From: an uncultured Brevibacterium sp.
GTDB taxonomy: Bacteria > Actinomycetota > Actinomycetes > Actinomycetales > Brevibacteriaceae
Direction: 5' to 3'
DNA length: 10,388 nt
Assembly (NCBI GenBank): GCA_902489215.1
Contig: CABTZE010000069.1
Location: 1 to 10,388, forward strand
Part shown: one piece after another, positions 4,740 to 10,388 of the stretch
Position numbering within the stretch: position 1 is the stretch's first letter
How the letters are laid out: each line of letters begins with the position of its first letter
The notes under the pieces: generated by a model
Database searches by the model: none
What the model saw: only the letters and a program-made list of their open reading frames with translations
Told to the model about the DNA's origin: nothing
Program-made: the position numbers and the translations under genes

Positions 4740-6658
4740 CAGCCGGTAATTCGGCCGATCGCCCTGAATCCCACATGAACTTGGAAGACCGGCTCAGCGA
4801 ATCTCAGAATGCAGCGCTGGTCGATCCTCTTGACCCGGAAGCGGGCGAAATCCGCCCCATTGACAACGAAGCTGCCGACCTGCGCATCGTGGGTCAGCTT
4901 CGCGCTCAGGGCGTGAAAATCGGTCGCGGCTTCATCACCCCGCGAGTCTTCTGGCCCTCGCTCATCATCACGGCGGTCCTCACGGTCGCCGCGATCGCCC
5001 TGCCCGATGTCACCGGCACTGTTCTGACCACCGCGCAGGACTGGATCGTCAGTGCGCTCGGCTGGTGGTACATGCTCGTGGTGGCGATCTTCATCGTCTT
5101 CGCCCTGTACTTCGGGCTGAGCAAGTACGGCGGAATCAGACTGGGTCGGGACAACGAAGAACCTGAATTCGGCTTGATCCCCTGGTTCTCCATGCTGTTC
5201 GCCGCTGGTATGGGTGTGGGACTGGTGTTCTACGGTGTGGCGGAACCGCTGATCTACGCGACATCAGACCCGAAGCCCGGCTGGGAAGGCGGGCCCGAAC
5301 AGCTGGCCAAACACGGCATGGCCCAAACCTTCATCCACTGGGGCCTGCACCCGTGGTCGATCTACGCGATCATCGGCCTGGCCCTGGCCTACGGCATTCA
5401 CCGCCGCGGACGCCCCGTGTCGATTCGCTGGGCTCTCGAACCGATCCTGGGCAAGCGCGTCCACGGCTGGCTGGGCGATGCCGTTGACGTCGTCGCCGTC
5501 ATGGGAACAATCTTCGGTGTCGCGACATCACTGGGTCTGGGCGTCCAGCAGATTGCTGCCGGTGTGCAGTCGATGGGGCTGATCAGCGAGGTCAGCGAAA
5601 CTCTGCTGGTTGTGCTCATCGTGGTCATCACCCTCCTTGCCACGACATCCGTTGTCAGCGGCCTGGGCAAGGGCATTAAGTGGCTCTCGACCGGAAACCT
5701 GACCCTGGCAGGCGTTCTGTTGGTGTCGATCATCATCCTGGGCCCGACTGTTTTCATCTTCCGCAACCTGGTGGAATCACTCGGCTTCTACCTGGCCGAT
5801 TTCTTCAACATGACGATGGACACCGCCACCTATACCGGCGATGACGGGCAGACCTGGGCTTCTTCCTGGACCCTGTTCTACTGGGGTTGGTGGATTTCGT
5901 GGGCACCCTTCGTCGGTGTGTTCATCGCCCGCATTTCCCGGGGACGCACAATCCGCGAATTCATCATGGGCGTCATTTTCGTGCCCACAGCGGTCGGCTT
6001 CCTGTGGTTCTCGGTGATGGGTTCGACCGGAATTCTGCGCCAGCTGACCGTCGGCGACCTGTGGGACAAGGCCTCCGGCGAAGGCGTTGTGGCCGAAAGC
6101 GCGCTCTTCCAGGTGCTGAATACGCTTCCGCTGGGAAGTGTGCTGTCGGTCATCGCGATCATTCTGGTGACGATCTTCTTCATCACCTCCTCAGACTCCG
6201 GTTCGCTGGTGGTGTGCATGCTGTGTTCGGGCGGTCACCCCAACCCGAAGCTGTGGACGCGTGTCCTGTGGGCGTTCCTTGAAGGTGCGATCGCCATCGC
6301 CCTGCTGCTGTCCGGCGGTCTCGAATCGATTCAGGCGGGTGCGCTCGCCACTGCTCTGCCGTTCAGCATCATTCTGCTGCTCATGTGCTTTGCGACTCTG
6401 CGTTCGCTCAAGCTTGATCAGAAGCTGGTCGAGCGTCAGCGTCTGCTTGGCCGCGCGCAGGCACTCACCGAGCACGTGCGCGAGGCTGTTGTCGACGACC
6501 TTGCCGACGGCGGACTGGTGCCGGACGAAGACTGGTCTGACCGTATGCGCCGCGAATGGGAGGAGAGCCTGGACAACCGGATTGACTACCGCATTGAGCG
6601 TACGGCACCTGCTCTGCTGCCCATGCGCAAAAAGAATCCACCGCAGTCCGAGGACTGA
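4736..6658 (+). CDS. BCCT-family osmolyte transporter (BetP/EctP-like)
   Basis: A 640-residue secondary transporter of the betaine/choline/carnitine family, expected to import compatible solutes such as glycine betaine, ectoine or proline with Na+. Twelve membrane helices lie between about residues 72 and 555. The glycine-rich TM3 segment AAGMGVG (156-162) precedes FYGVAEPL. The substrate-box segment FYWGWWISW (381-389) aligns with the BetP tryptophans 373, 374 and 377, giving Trp385, Trp386 and Trp389. FFITSSDSGS (481-490) matches the BetP Na+ site region. An acidic N-terminal tail of about 70 residues and a charged C-terminal tail of about 85 (556-640) recall the osmosensing tails of BetP, so activity may be controlled by osmotic stress or K+; this is inferred. 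Substrate cannot be assigned from sequence. Translation is probably coupled to the 12-codon leader ORF. Two terminators follow. Confidence 0.92.
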   Translation: MTAGNSADRPESHMNLEDRLSESQNAALVDPLDPEAGEIRPIDNEAADLRIVGQLRAQGVKIGRGFITPRVFWPSLIITAVLTVAAIALPDVTGTVLTTAQDWIVSALGWWYMLVVAIFIVFALYFGLSKYGGIRLGRDNEEPEFGLIPWFSMLFAAGMGVGLVFYGVAEPLIYATSDPKPGWEGGPEQLAKHGMAQTFIHWGLHPWSIYAIIGLALAYGIHRRGRPVSIRWALEPILGKRVHGWLGDAVDVVAVMGTIFGVATSLGLGVQQIAAGVQSMGLISEVSETLLVVLIVVITLLATTSVVSGLGKGIKWLSTGNLTLAGVLLVSIIILGPTVFIFRNLVESLGFYLADFFNMTMDTATYTGDDGQTWASSWTLFYWGWWISWAPFVGVFIARISRGRTIREFIMGVIFVPTAVGFLWFSVMGSTGILRQLTVGDLWDKASGEGVVAESALFQVLNTLPLGSVLSVIAIILVTIFFITSSDSGSLVVCMLCSGGHPNPKLWTRVLWAFLEGAIAIALLLSGGLESIQAGALATALPFSIILLLMCFATLRSLKLDQKLVERQRLLGRAQALTEHVREAVVDDLADGGLVPDEDWSDRMRREWEESLDNRIDYRIERTAPALLPMRKKNPPQSED

Positions 6659-6680
6659 CGACAGGAGCGGAAGTCATGAG

Positions 6681-6716
6681 AAAAGGCACGAGGTGGAGCT
6701 CCGCCTCGTGCCTTTT
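6681..6716 (+). terminator. First terminator after the BCCT gene
   Basis: AAAAGGCACGAGG (6681-6693) pairs with CCTCGTGCCTTTT (6704-6716), a 13-bp stem. The loop TGGAGCTCCG can partly pair within itself. The stem ends in TTTT, with A residues at the opposite end, so it can act in both directions. Confidence 0.85.
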
Positions 6717-6724
6717 CGTCACCC

Positions 6725-6751
6725 GGGTCTTCTCTGAAGACCCCTGTTTTT
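6725..6751 (+). terminator. Second, canonical terminator upstream of the GPP34 gene
   Basis: GGGTCTTC (6725-6732) pairs with GAAGACCC (6736-6743) around a TCT loop, followed by CTG and TTTTT (6747-6751). This backs up the first hairpin and ends 15 bp before the next -10 element, isolating the GPP34 gene from read-through. Confidence 0.8.
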
Positions 6752-6766
6752 CTAAGCTCAGCTGAG

Positions 6767-6772
6767 TACAGT
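6767..6772 (+). promoter_or_regulatory. Leaderless -10 element for the GPP34 gene
   Basis: TACAGT (TANNNT), then six bases (TGGGAT), then the ATG at 6779. There is no Shine-Dalgarno. Confidence 0.6.
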
Positions 6773-6778
6773 TGGGAT

Positions 6779-7492
6779 ATGAGCCTGCTCGTTGATGACC
6801 TCATTGTTCTGCTCAGCAAACCCGAAGGTCCCGTGGCCGTCGGCAAAGACGTCGATGCGATGCTCGCCGGGGCGGTGTTCTCTGATCTGCTTGTTGCCGG
6901 TGCTGTGACTGTGCCGGAACCGGACCAGAAGCAACCGCGGGTGGAAATCATAGACGGGGCGGTACCCGCGGACCCGTTTCTGGCGGCTGCGCTTGCCCGA
7001 CTGACGGAAGCGCAGGACAAAAGTGCAAAGCCGCTGACAACGCAGAAGGCAATTGAAGCACTCACCAAGGACCTGCACGGTTCGCTCATGGAGCGGCTGC
7101 AGCAGCAGGGGGTTACGCGTTCAAGACAGAAGAAGTTTCTGTTCATTCCGGCCGGTACCGCGTGGCGGTTAGCAGATGGGGTCACGGGTGATGAACTGCG
7201 GCAGTCAATTGCACGTCAGCTGGATACCGGACCCATTCGCACCGCTCCGAAGGTTAACGAACACACCGGCGCCCTTCTGGGGCTGCTGGCCGCGGGAAAG
7301 AAAGAGGGCCACGCGATTGACGGCTCTGCGCCCAACCGCAAGGAGCTCATCAAACAGGCGCGGGAAGCCGCAGAAGCTTCCGCCGCTGACAGTGCGGTGC
7401 GCAAGGCCATCAAGAAAGCTGCAGACGAAGCGGCCCTGGTGGCGGCCAGTGCCGCCATTGCAGCCTCGACCACCGTGGTCGCCAGCTCCTGA
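6779..7492 (+). CDS. GPP34 (Golgi phosphoprotein 3 / Vps74-like) family protein
   Basis: A 237-residue, mostly helical protein. The N-terminus MSLLVDDLIVLLSKPEG is the typical opening of the family, followed by the helix DVDAMLAGAVFSDLLVAGAV (24-43), where family members have an LAGALLxEL-like pattern. A basic segment VTRSRQKKF (112-120) comes before FIPAGTAWRLAD, corresponding to the RRxxRRFL region that binds phosphoinositide in the eukaryotic proteins. The C-terminal 35 residues are an Ala-rich amphipathic helix. In eukaryotes the family recruits glycosyltransferases at Golgi membranes. Its role in actinobacteria is not established, and a peripheral membrane role is only inferred. The gene is monocistronic, between a double terminator and an antiporter remnant that runs toward it with only 9 bp between their ends. 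The start is chosen from leaderless geometry and agrees with the family N-terminus. Confidence 0.82.
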   Translation: MSLLVDDLIVLLSKPEGPVAVGKDVDAMLAGAVFSDLLVAGAVTVPEPDQKQPRVEIIDGAVPADPFLAAALARLTEAQDKSAKPLTTQKAIEALTKDLHGSLMERLQQQGVTRSRQKKFLFIPAGTAWRLADGVTGDELRQSIARQLDTGPIRTAPKVNEHTGALLGLLAAGKKEGHAIDGSAPNRKELIKQAREAAEASAADSAVRKAIKKAADEAALVAASAAIAASTTVVASS

Positions 7493-7501
7493 CCCCCGCA
7501 G

Positions 7502-8085
7502 TCACTGCTCCTCGGTGCGGGAGTGCTTGATGAGGGTGCGCTCGGCAAGGCTTTCGCCGGCACCGTCCTGCAGGTGCACTACCACGTCGAGTCCCAGTTG
7601 GTTGAGCTCTTCTACGTCTTCGATGTACATGGCCACGGATGCAATCGTGGTGTTCTCAGTGTCGACGTGAGAAGCGTGTCTTCCGGGTGGATGAGGTGGG
7701 GCGGGCGTGTGGGCAGGCCCATGAAGCCGACGTTGACGAAGAACGCCACGAGCATGAGCTCTTTGAAGGTGAACAGCGCGTGCGACAGCTGTTCGGCTCC
7801 GGGGGAGCGGGCCAGGACGAGGCCCATGATGAGAGCACCCAGGCTGCCGGACAGGCCGAAGAACTCAAACAGCGCGTAGCCAGGATCAGAGCCATTGCGA
7901 TGCCGATGCAGATATTGCCGTAGAGGGACTGTTCGTCACCGCGGTCCTGCAGGATCTTGATGACGACGATCGTCGATGAGAAGGCCAAGACCACGCCGAT
8001 GCGGAGTGCAACCTGGAAGCCGGAGCGCCCATGCGGCCAACCCGCAGAGAAACACGGTCGCTACATAGATGATCAGCAAATCCAT
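7502..8085 (-). pseudogene. Remnant of a CPA2 (Kef/YbaL-like) cation/proton antiporter
   Basis: Four collinear fragments of one membrane antiporter survive in different frames. 8085-8014 is an N-terminus, MDLLIIYVATVFLCGLAAWA and so on, ending ALRLP. About 8006-7880 holds VVLAFSSTIVVIKILQDRGD and GNICIGIAM. 7890-7708 holds ALFEFFGLSGSLGALIMGLV, then LSHALFTFKEL and GFMGLPT. 7663-7502 is a soluble C-terminal tail with IASVAMYIEDVEELNQLGLD, ending in TGA. Intact relatives have roughly 550-600 residues; about 185 remain. Most of the membrane domain and nearly all of the RCK/TrkA-N domain are gone at three junctions, each with a frame change or missing family segments. The start and stop codons remain, so loss was internal. 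A product is not expected. Intact relatives exchange K+ or Na+ for H+. The family assignment is by motif recognition only. Confidence 0.82.
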
Positions 8086-8240
8086 AATTCACAGTTAACT
8101 ACTTTTCTGCCGGTGTGGGAGACAAAAGCAGCGAAATAGTAGTCGGCGGTCGTCATGTTTATGTAACCTGACTGTGAAGCCGGGTACATTTTGGCCCGGT
8201 AATTTTGTTCAGTCATTCAGCAAACTTGACGGAGGAGAAC
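8086..8240. other. Intergenic region upstream of the TM2 gene
   Basis: The segment is more AT-rich than its surroundings and has no ORF. It holds a short hairpin (CCGGG 8180-8184 with CCCGG 8195-8199) followed by TAATTTTGTT, which could be a weak terminator. Possible -10 elements for the TM2 gene are TACATT (8185-8190) and TAATTT (8200-8205), neither with a clear -35. A good ribosome binding site GGAGG (8231-8235) lies 5 bases before the ATG at 8241. On the minus strand, TTAACT lies seven bases before the ATG of the antiporter remnant, possibly its former leaderless promoter. Confidence 0.45.
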
Positions 8241-8813
8241 ATGGCTCAGCCGCCCTACGACCCATATGGCAGCAACTCGGAGAACGCAGAAGGCAACGCT
8301 GCTTTCGGGCAGGACAGCGGTTCGCCGTACGAACAGCCGCAGGAACCGGCCGCCCCGCCGGCGCCGGAAGCTGCTCCAGCGAGCCAGCCGACTGATGCTG
8401 GACAGACGGCAGCCTACGACCCGTACAGCCAGCCGGCTGCTCCCAGCCAGCCCGGCGCCGGCTACCCGGGTCAGGGCCAGCAGGCTGCTCCCAACCAGCC
8501 CGGCACTCACCAGGCCGGACACGGTCAGCCCGGCCCAGGTGCCGGCGCACCCGGTGCTCCCTACGGCTATGACCCGGTCTCGGGTCTGCCCTACAGCGAA
8601 AAGTCCAAGCTGGTCGCCGGTCTGCTCGGCATCCTCTTGGGCGGTTTCGGTGTCGGCCGTTTCTATACCGGCCACATCGGCCTGGGTGTTGCGCAGCTGA
8701 TCGTCACGTTCGTCACCTTCGGCCTCGGTTCGCTGTGGGGCCTGATCGACGGCATCATGATGCTCGCCGGCAACGCCAAGGACTCCAACGGTCTGCCGCT
8801 GCGCCCCAACTGA
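8241..8813 (+). CDS. TM2-domain membrane protein with Pro/Gln/Gly-rich N-terminal tail
   Basis: A 190-residue protein. Residues 1-117 are low complexity, rich in Pro, Gln, Gly, Ala and Tyr, with YDP motifs near residues 6, 59 and 110, and are probably disordered in the cytoplasm. Residues 120-176 form a TM2 domain: two hydrophobic helices (about 122-138 and 146-175) joined by a short loop GRFYTGHIGLG, with the family-typical FYTG and the ending WGLIDGIMML. The function of TM2 proteins in bacteria is unknown, and Pro/Gln-rich tails are common in actinobacterial membrane proteins. The ATG at 8241 is chosen for the Shine-Dalgarno GGAGG five bases upstream; an alternative start at 8205 would add 12 residues but has no such site. 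It converges on the VIT1 gene across a large bidirectional terminator. Confidence 0.85.
   Translation: MAQPPYDPYGSNSENAEGNAAFGQDSGSPYEQPQEPAAPPAPEAAPASQPTDAGQTAAYDPYSQPAAPSQPGAGYPGQGQQAAPNQPGTHQAGHGQPGPGAGAPGAPYGYDPVSGLPYSEKSKLVAGLLGILLGGFGVGRFYTGHIGLGVAQLIVTFVTFGLGSLWGLIDGIMMLAGNAKDSNGLPLRPN
8435..8504 (+). repeat. Imperfect 22-bp direct repeat in the TM2 gene tail
   Basis: The segments 8435-8456 and 8483-8504 are 22 bases long, 48 bp apart, and differ at one base (GCC against ACC). They encode PAAPSQPG-like and QAAPNQPG units of the disordered tail, suggesting growth of the tail by in-frame duplication. Confidence 0.7.
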
Positions 8814-8854
8814 TGCGCAGCTGATCTTCACGCTCGGCCAGCAGCTGGGTGCAG

Positions 8855-8899
8855 AAAAGGTGTGAGCCGCGAACACAGTGTTCGCGGCTCACACCTTTT
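8855..8899. terminator. 45-nt near-perfect palindrome, bidirectional terminator
   Basis: Positions 8855-8876 are the exact reverse complement of 8878-8899, with one unpaired base at 8877: a 22-bp stem beginning AAAAGG and ending CCTTTT. It separates the convergent TM2 and VIT1 genes, and with A and T runs at the ends it can terminate in both directions. Confidence 0.9.
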
Positions 8900-8916
8900 G
8901 CGTCTGCGGGGCTGTT

Positions 8917-9654
8917 TTAGGCGCCGACCGAGGTGCCCAGGAACGCACCCACGAGGTAGGTCACCAGCAGTGCAAGCGCACCGCCGATCACAACGCGGAC
9001 GGCCGCTTTGGCGGCGGAGCCTCCACCGAGTTTGGCGCCTAGGGCTCCCGTGAGTCCGAGTGCGACGAGTGTTGCCACGGCAGTGATACCGATGCGCAGC
9101 TCCGGCGGCGGCAGGAGGATGGCGACCATCGGCAGGATCGCGCCGACGAGGAAAGCGAAGAACGACGCCCACGCGGCGTGCCAGGGACTGACGATGTCAT
9201 CTTCGTCGAGGTTGAGCTCCATTGTCAGGTGTGCGCGCAGGGCATCTTTCGCGGTGAGTTCCTGCGCGACGGCCTCAGCTGTTTCGCGCGATAGTCCGCG
9301 CTGTTGGTAGAGAACCGTGAGCTCTTCGAGTTCACCTTCTGGGTCTTCGGCGAGTTCGCGCTTTTCGCGAGCGATCATGTCGTGTTCAGCGTCTTTCTGG
9401 GTGTACACCGACACGTATTCGCCCAGTGCCATGGATACGGCACCGCCGAGAACCGCGGCTGTACCGGCAGCGGCGATTGCGCCGAGGTCGGCGGTTGCAC
9501 CGGCAACACCGACGACAACCGCGGCAACCGAGACGATGCCGTCATTGGCGCCGAGCACACCGGCGCGCAGCCAATTGAGTTTCTGTGAGGTGCCCGAAGC
9601 GCCGTGAGGTTCGTTCCGCTGAGAGTGGCCAGCAGGTGAATCTTGGTTCGTCAT
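8917..9654 (-). CDS. VIT1/CCC1-family iron/manganese transporter
   Basis: A 245-residue membrane protein of the vacuolar-iron-transporter family, which moves Fe2+ or Mn2+ out of the cytoplasm in exchange for H+. The family signature begins with KLNWLRAGVLGANDGIVS (25-42). TM1 covers about 31-53 and TM2 about 58-84, ending in GEYVSVYTQKDAE (78-90). An acidic cytoplasmic metal-binding region follows (91-150, rich in Glu). Three further helices lie at about 158-181, 186-205 and 216-240. The ATG at 9654 puts the start 13 residues before the conserved EPHG, as in relatives. An in-frame TTG at 9708 would add 18 residues. Neither has a Shine-Dalgarno, so the start is uncertain. An iron-box-like dyad lies upstream, suggesting metal control. 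The Nudix gene lies upstream on the same strand, separated by a hairpin. Confidence 0.9.
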   Translation of the reverse strand: MTNQDSPAGHSQRNEPHGASGTSQKLNWLRAGVLGANDGIVSVAAVVVGVAGATADLGAIAAAGTAAVLGGAVSMALGEYVSVYTQKDAEHDMIAREKRELAEDPEGELEELTVLYQQRGLSRETAEAVAQELTAKDALRAHLTMELNLDEDDIVSPWHAAWASFFAFLVGAILPMVAILLPPPELRIGITAVATLVALGLTGALGAKLGGGSAAKAAVRVVIGGALALLVTYLVGAFLGTSVGA

Positions 9655-9710
9655 GCAATAAGCGTCGTACTTTCCGACGCCGTCCGCCACGAAGGAGAGG
9701 CGCTCCAAAG

Positions 9711-9729
9711 AAAGGCTAGGCGTGCCTTA
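9711..9729. promoter_or_regulatory. DtxR/IdeR-like iron box overlapping the VIT1 -10 element
   Basis: The 19-base segment AAAGGCTAGGCGTGCCTTA has 5-bp inverted arms, AAGGC (9712-9716) and GCCTT (9724-9728), symmetric about 9720. By hand count 11 of 19 positions match the DtxR consensus TTAGGTTAGCCTAACCTAA, and the spacing of the half-sites is right. A minus-strand TANNNT element, TAGCCT (9718-9713), lies inside it. Position upstream of a metal transporter adds weight. Binding and sign of control are inferred. Confidence 0.45.
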
Positions 9730-9741
9730 CAGCAGCCACCC

Positions 9742-9759
9742 GCTGCGCGGAAGCGCAGC
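9742..9759 (-). terminator. Hairpin directly after the Nudix gene stop codon
   Basis: GCTGCGC and GCGCAGC (7-bp stem, 4-nt loop, TTCC in the minus-strand RNA) begin immediately after the TAA at 9762-9760. No T run follows, so termination may be weak, or the stem may protect the 3' end. It lies just before the VIT1 promoter region. Confidence 0.5.
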
Positions 9760-10296
9760 TTAGGGGAGCACTCCGCAGTGAGCCAGGGCGAGTTTCACAA
9801 TGTTGTGCTGACCGTGGGCCATGTCTTCGGCCACGGTGTCCGCAACTGCCTGGGCCGGGGTGTACCAGTCAACTGACAGCGCGTCCTGGCTGGGCTGGCA
9901 TTCACCGGTGACGGGAACCGTGTAGCACAGCGCAATCGCGTGCTGCCGCGGATCGTAGTAGCGGGACTCGCCCTCGGTCGGGAAGTACTCTGCCACGTGG
10001 AACGGGGTGAGGGACTCTGGAAGGCGGGGGAGTGCCAGCGGGCCCAGATCGCTTTCGAGGTGCCGCTGGAGGGCCGCCCGCAGGGGCTCGTGATACTTGA
10101 CTCGCCCGCCTACGAGCTCGCGTCCCAGGCGCCCGTCTGACTGACGCATGAGCAGGCCGATGCGCTCGACTTCACCGGTCTGGTCCAGAAGCAGCGGCAC
10201 AGCGTGCACGTAGGTGATCGGCAGGCGGCGGCGCAGATGCGCCAGTTCGTCCGCGGAGAACCAGTTGTCGTCGTAGTCCAGAGCTGTGCGCGTCAT
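9760..10296 (-). CDS. Nudix-fold protein of the DUF4916 type
   Basis: A 178-residue protein recognised by LRRRLPITYVHAVPLLLD (21-38), a LVGGRVKYHE segment (61-70), HLESDLGPLALP (79-90), AEYFPT (102-107) and DPRQHAIALCYTVPVTG (115-131), which together are typical of actinobacterial DUF4916 proteins in the Nudix superfamily. Read against the Nudix box GX5EX7REUXEEXGU, Gly64, Glu70, Arg78 and Gly85 are kept, but the REUXEE core reads RHLESD. Two of the usual metal-binding Glu positions are therefore Ser82 and Asp83. I believe this is a property of the subfamily, not damage in this copy. Hydrolase activity and substrate are unknown. The ATG at 10296 lies six bases after a TANNNT -10 element, so it is probably leaderless. 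A hairpin follows the stop codon directly. Confidence 0.82.
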   Translation of the reverse strand: MTRTALDYDDNWFSADELAHLRRRLPITYVHAVPLLLDQTGEVERIGLLMRQSDGRLGRELVGGRVKYHEPLRAALQRHLESDLGPLALPRLPESLTPFHVAEYFPTEGESRYYDPRQHAIALCYTVPVTGECQPSQDALSVDWYTPAQAVADTVAEDMAHGQHNIVKLALAHCGVLP

Positions 10297-10302
10297 GGGG
10301 CC

Positions 10303-10308
10303 ATCGTA
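10303..10308 (-). promoter_or_regulatory. Leaderless -10 element for the Nudix gene
   Basis: The minus strand reads TACGAT, six bases (GGCCCC), then the ATG at 10296. There is no Shine-Dalgarno. It lies in the 39-bp gap after the preceding gene. Confidence 0.6.
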
Positions 10309-10335
10309 ACGGCAGAACCGGCTCGGGTGGGCGGT

Positions 10336-10388
10336 TCAGTCGAGTGCGTCGAGTCCCAGGTCGAGGTTGACGACAGAGTGGGTGAGAG
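10336..10388 (-). CDS. C-terminus of an unidentified protein (cut by the window edge)
   Basis: The minus-strand frame reads LTHSVVNLDLGLDALD and stops at TGA (10338-10336). An open frame that runs to the edge with natural codon use, ending 27 bp before the next promoter, looks like the end of a real gene on the same strand as the Nudix gene. Seventeen codons are too few to name it. Confidence 0.55.
   Translation of the reverse strand, partial: LTHSVVNLDLGLDALD

Noticed and set aside
7495..7521. CCCGCA/TGCGGG pairing after the GPP34 gene as its terminator
   Set aside because: A 6-bp stem with a 15-nt loop and no T run is too weak to call.
7523..8139. Several plus-strand open frames of 60-118 codons opposite the antiporter remnant
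   Set aside because: Their sequences are Arg/Ser-rich shadows of the antiporter frames, which carry clear family motifs on the minus strand.
9655..9708. 18-codon N-terminal extension of the VIT1 protein from TTG 9708
   Set aside because: Family N-termini begin shortly before the EPHG motif and the extension would start nearly on the putative promoter; kept only as an alternative.

Overview
The window reads as chromosomal DNA from an actinobacterium of moderately high GC, most likely a Corynebacterium or a close relative. The reasons are a short single-domain N-acetylglutamate synthase, a mutY / membrane protein / carbonic anhydrase / radA block with the orientations known from the Mycobacterium tuberculosis radA-disA-canB-mutY region, a DUF4916-type Nudix protein, a bacterial GPP34 protein, and many start codons placed directly at a transcription start (leaderless). 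I see no phage, insertion sequence, CRISPR array, rRNA or tRNA. The genus is an inference.

Layout. 1-91: a hairpin and a leaderless promoter. 92-694 (+): N-acetylglutamate synthase. 663-1703 (-): MutY, overlapping the synthase gene tail-to-tail by 32 bp. 1708-2454 (+): a membrane-anchored extracytoplasmic protein, with only 4 bp between its start codon and that of mutY. 2556-3074 (+): gamma-class carbonic anhydrase. 3158-4507 (-): RadA. 4508-4735: divergent control region containing a 12-codon leaderless leader ORF (4701-4739), whose stop overlaps the start of the next gene. 4736-6658 (+): BCCT osmolyte transporter. 6681-6751: two terminators in tandem. 6779-7492 (+): GPP34-family protein. 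7502-8085 (-): heavily deleted remnant of a CPA2 cation/proton antiporter. 8241-8813 (+): TM2-domain protein with a Pro/Gln/Gly-rich tail. 8917-9654 (-): VIT1/CCC1-type Fe/Mn transporter behind an iron-box-like dyad. 9760-10296 (-): Nudix-fold DUF4916 protein. 10336-10388 (-): C-terminus of an unidentified protein.

Transcription units are short. Nearly every gene has its own promoter and its own hairpin terminator, and convergent pairs share bidirectional hairpins. At five starts a TANNNT hexamer ends exactly six bases before an ATG, and at a sixth it ends seven bases before. This points to leaderless mRNAs as the main mode of translation here. mutY, the BCCT gene and the TM2 gene instead have clear Shine-Dalgarno sequences.

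Functional links. The mutY-radA block is DNA repair, but disA (c-di-AMP synthase), the usual partner of radA in actinobacteria, is missing from its expected place. Nearby are an intact osmolyte importer and a decayed K+/Na+:H+ antiporter, both belonging to processes that c-di-AMP controls in other bacteria. The rest are ordinary housekeeping or metal-homeostasis genes. The strongest candidate for something undescribed is the leaderless leader peptide coupled by an ATGA overlap to the BCCT transporter.
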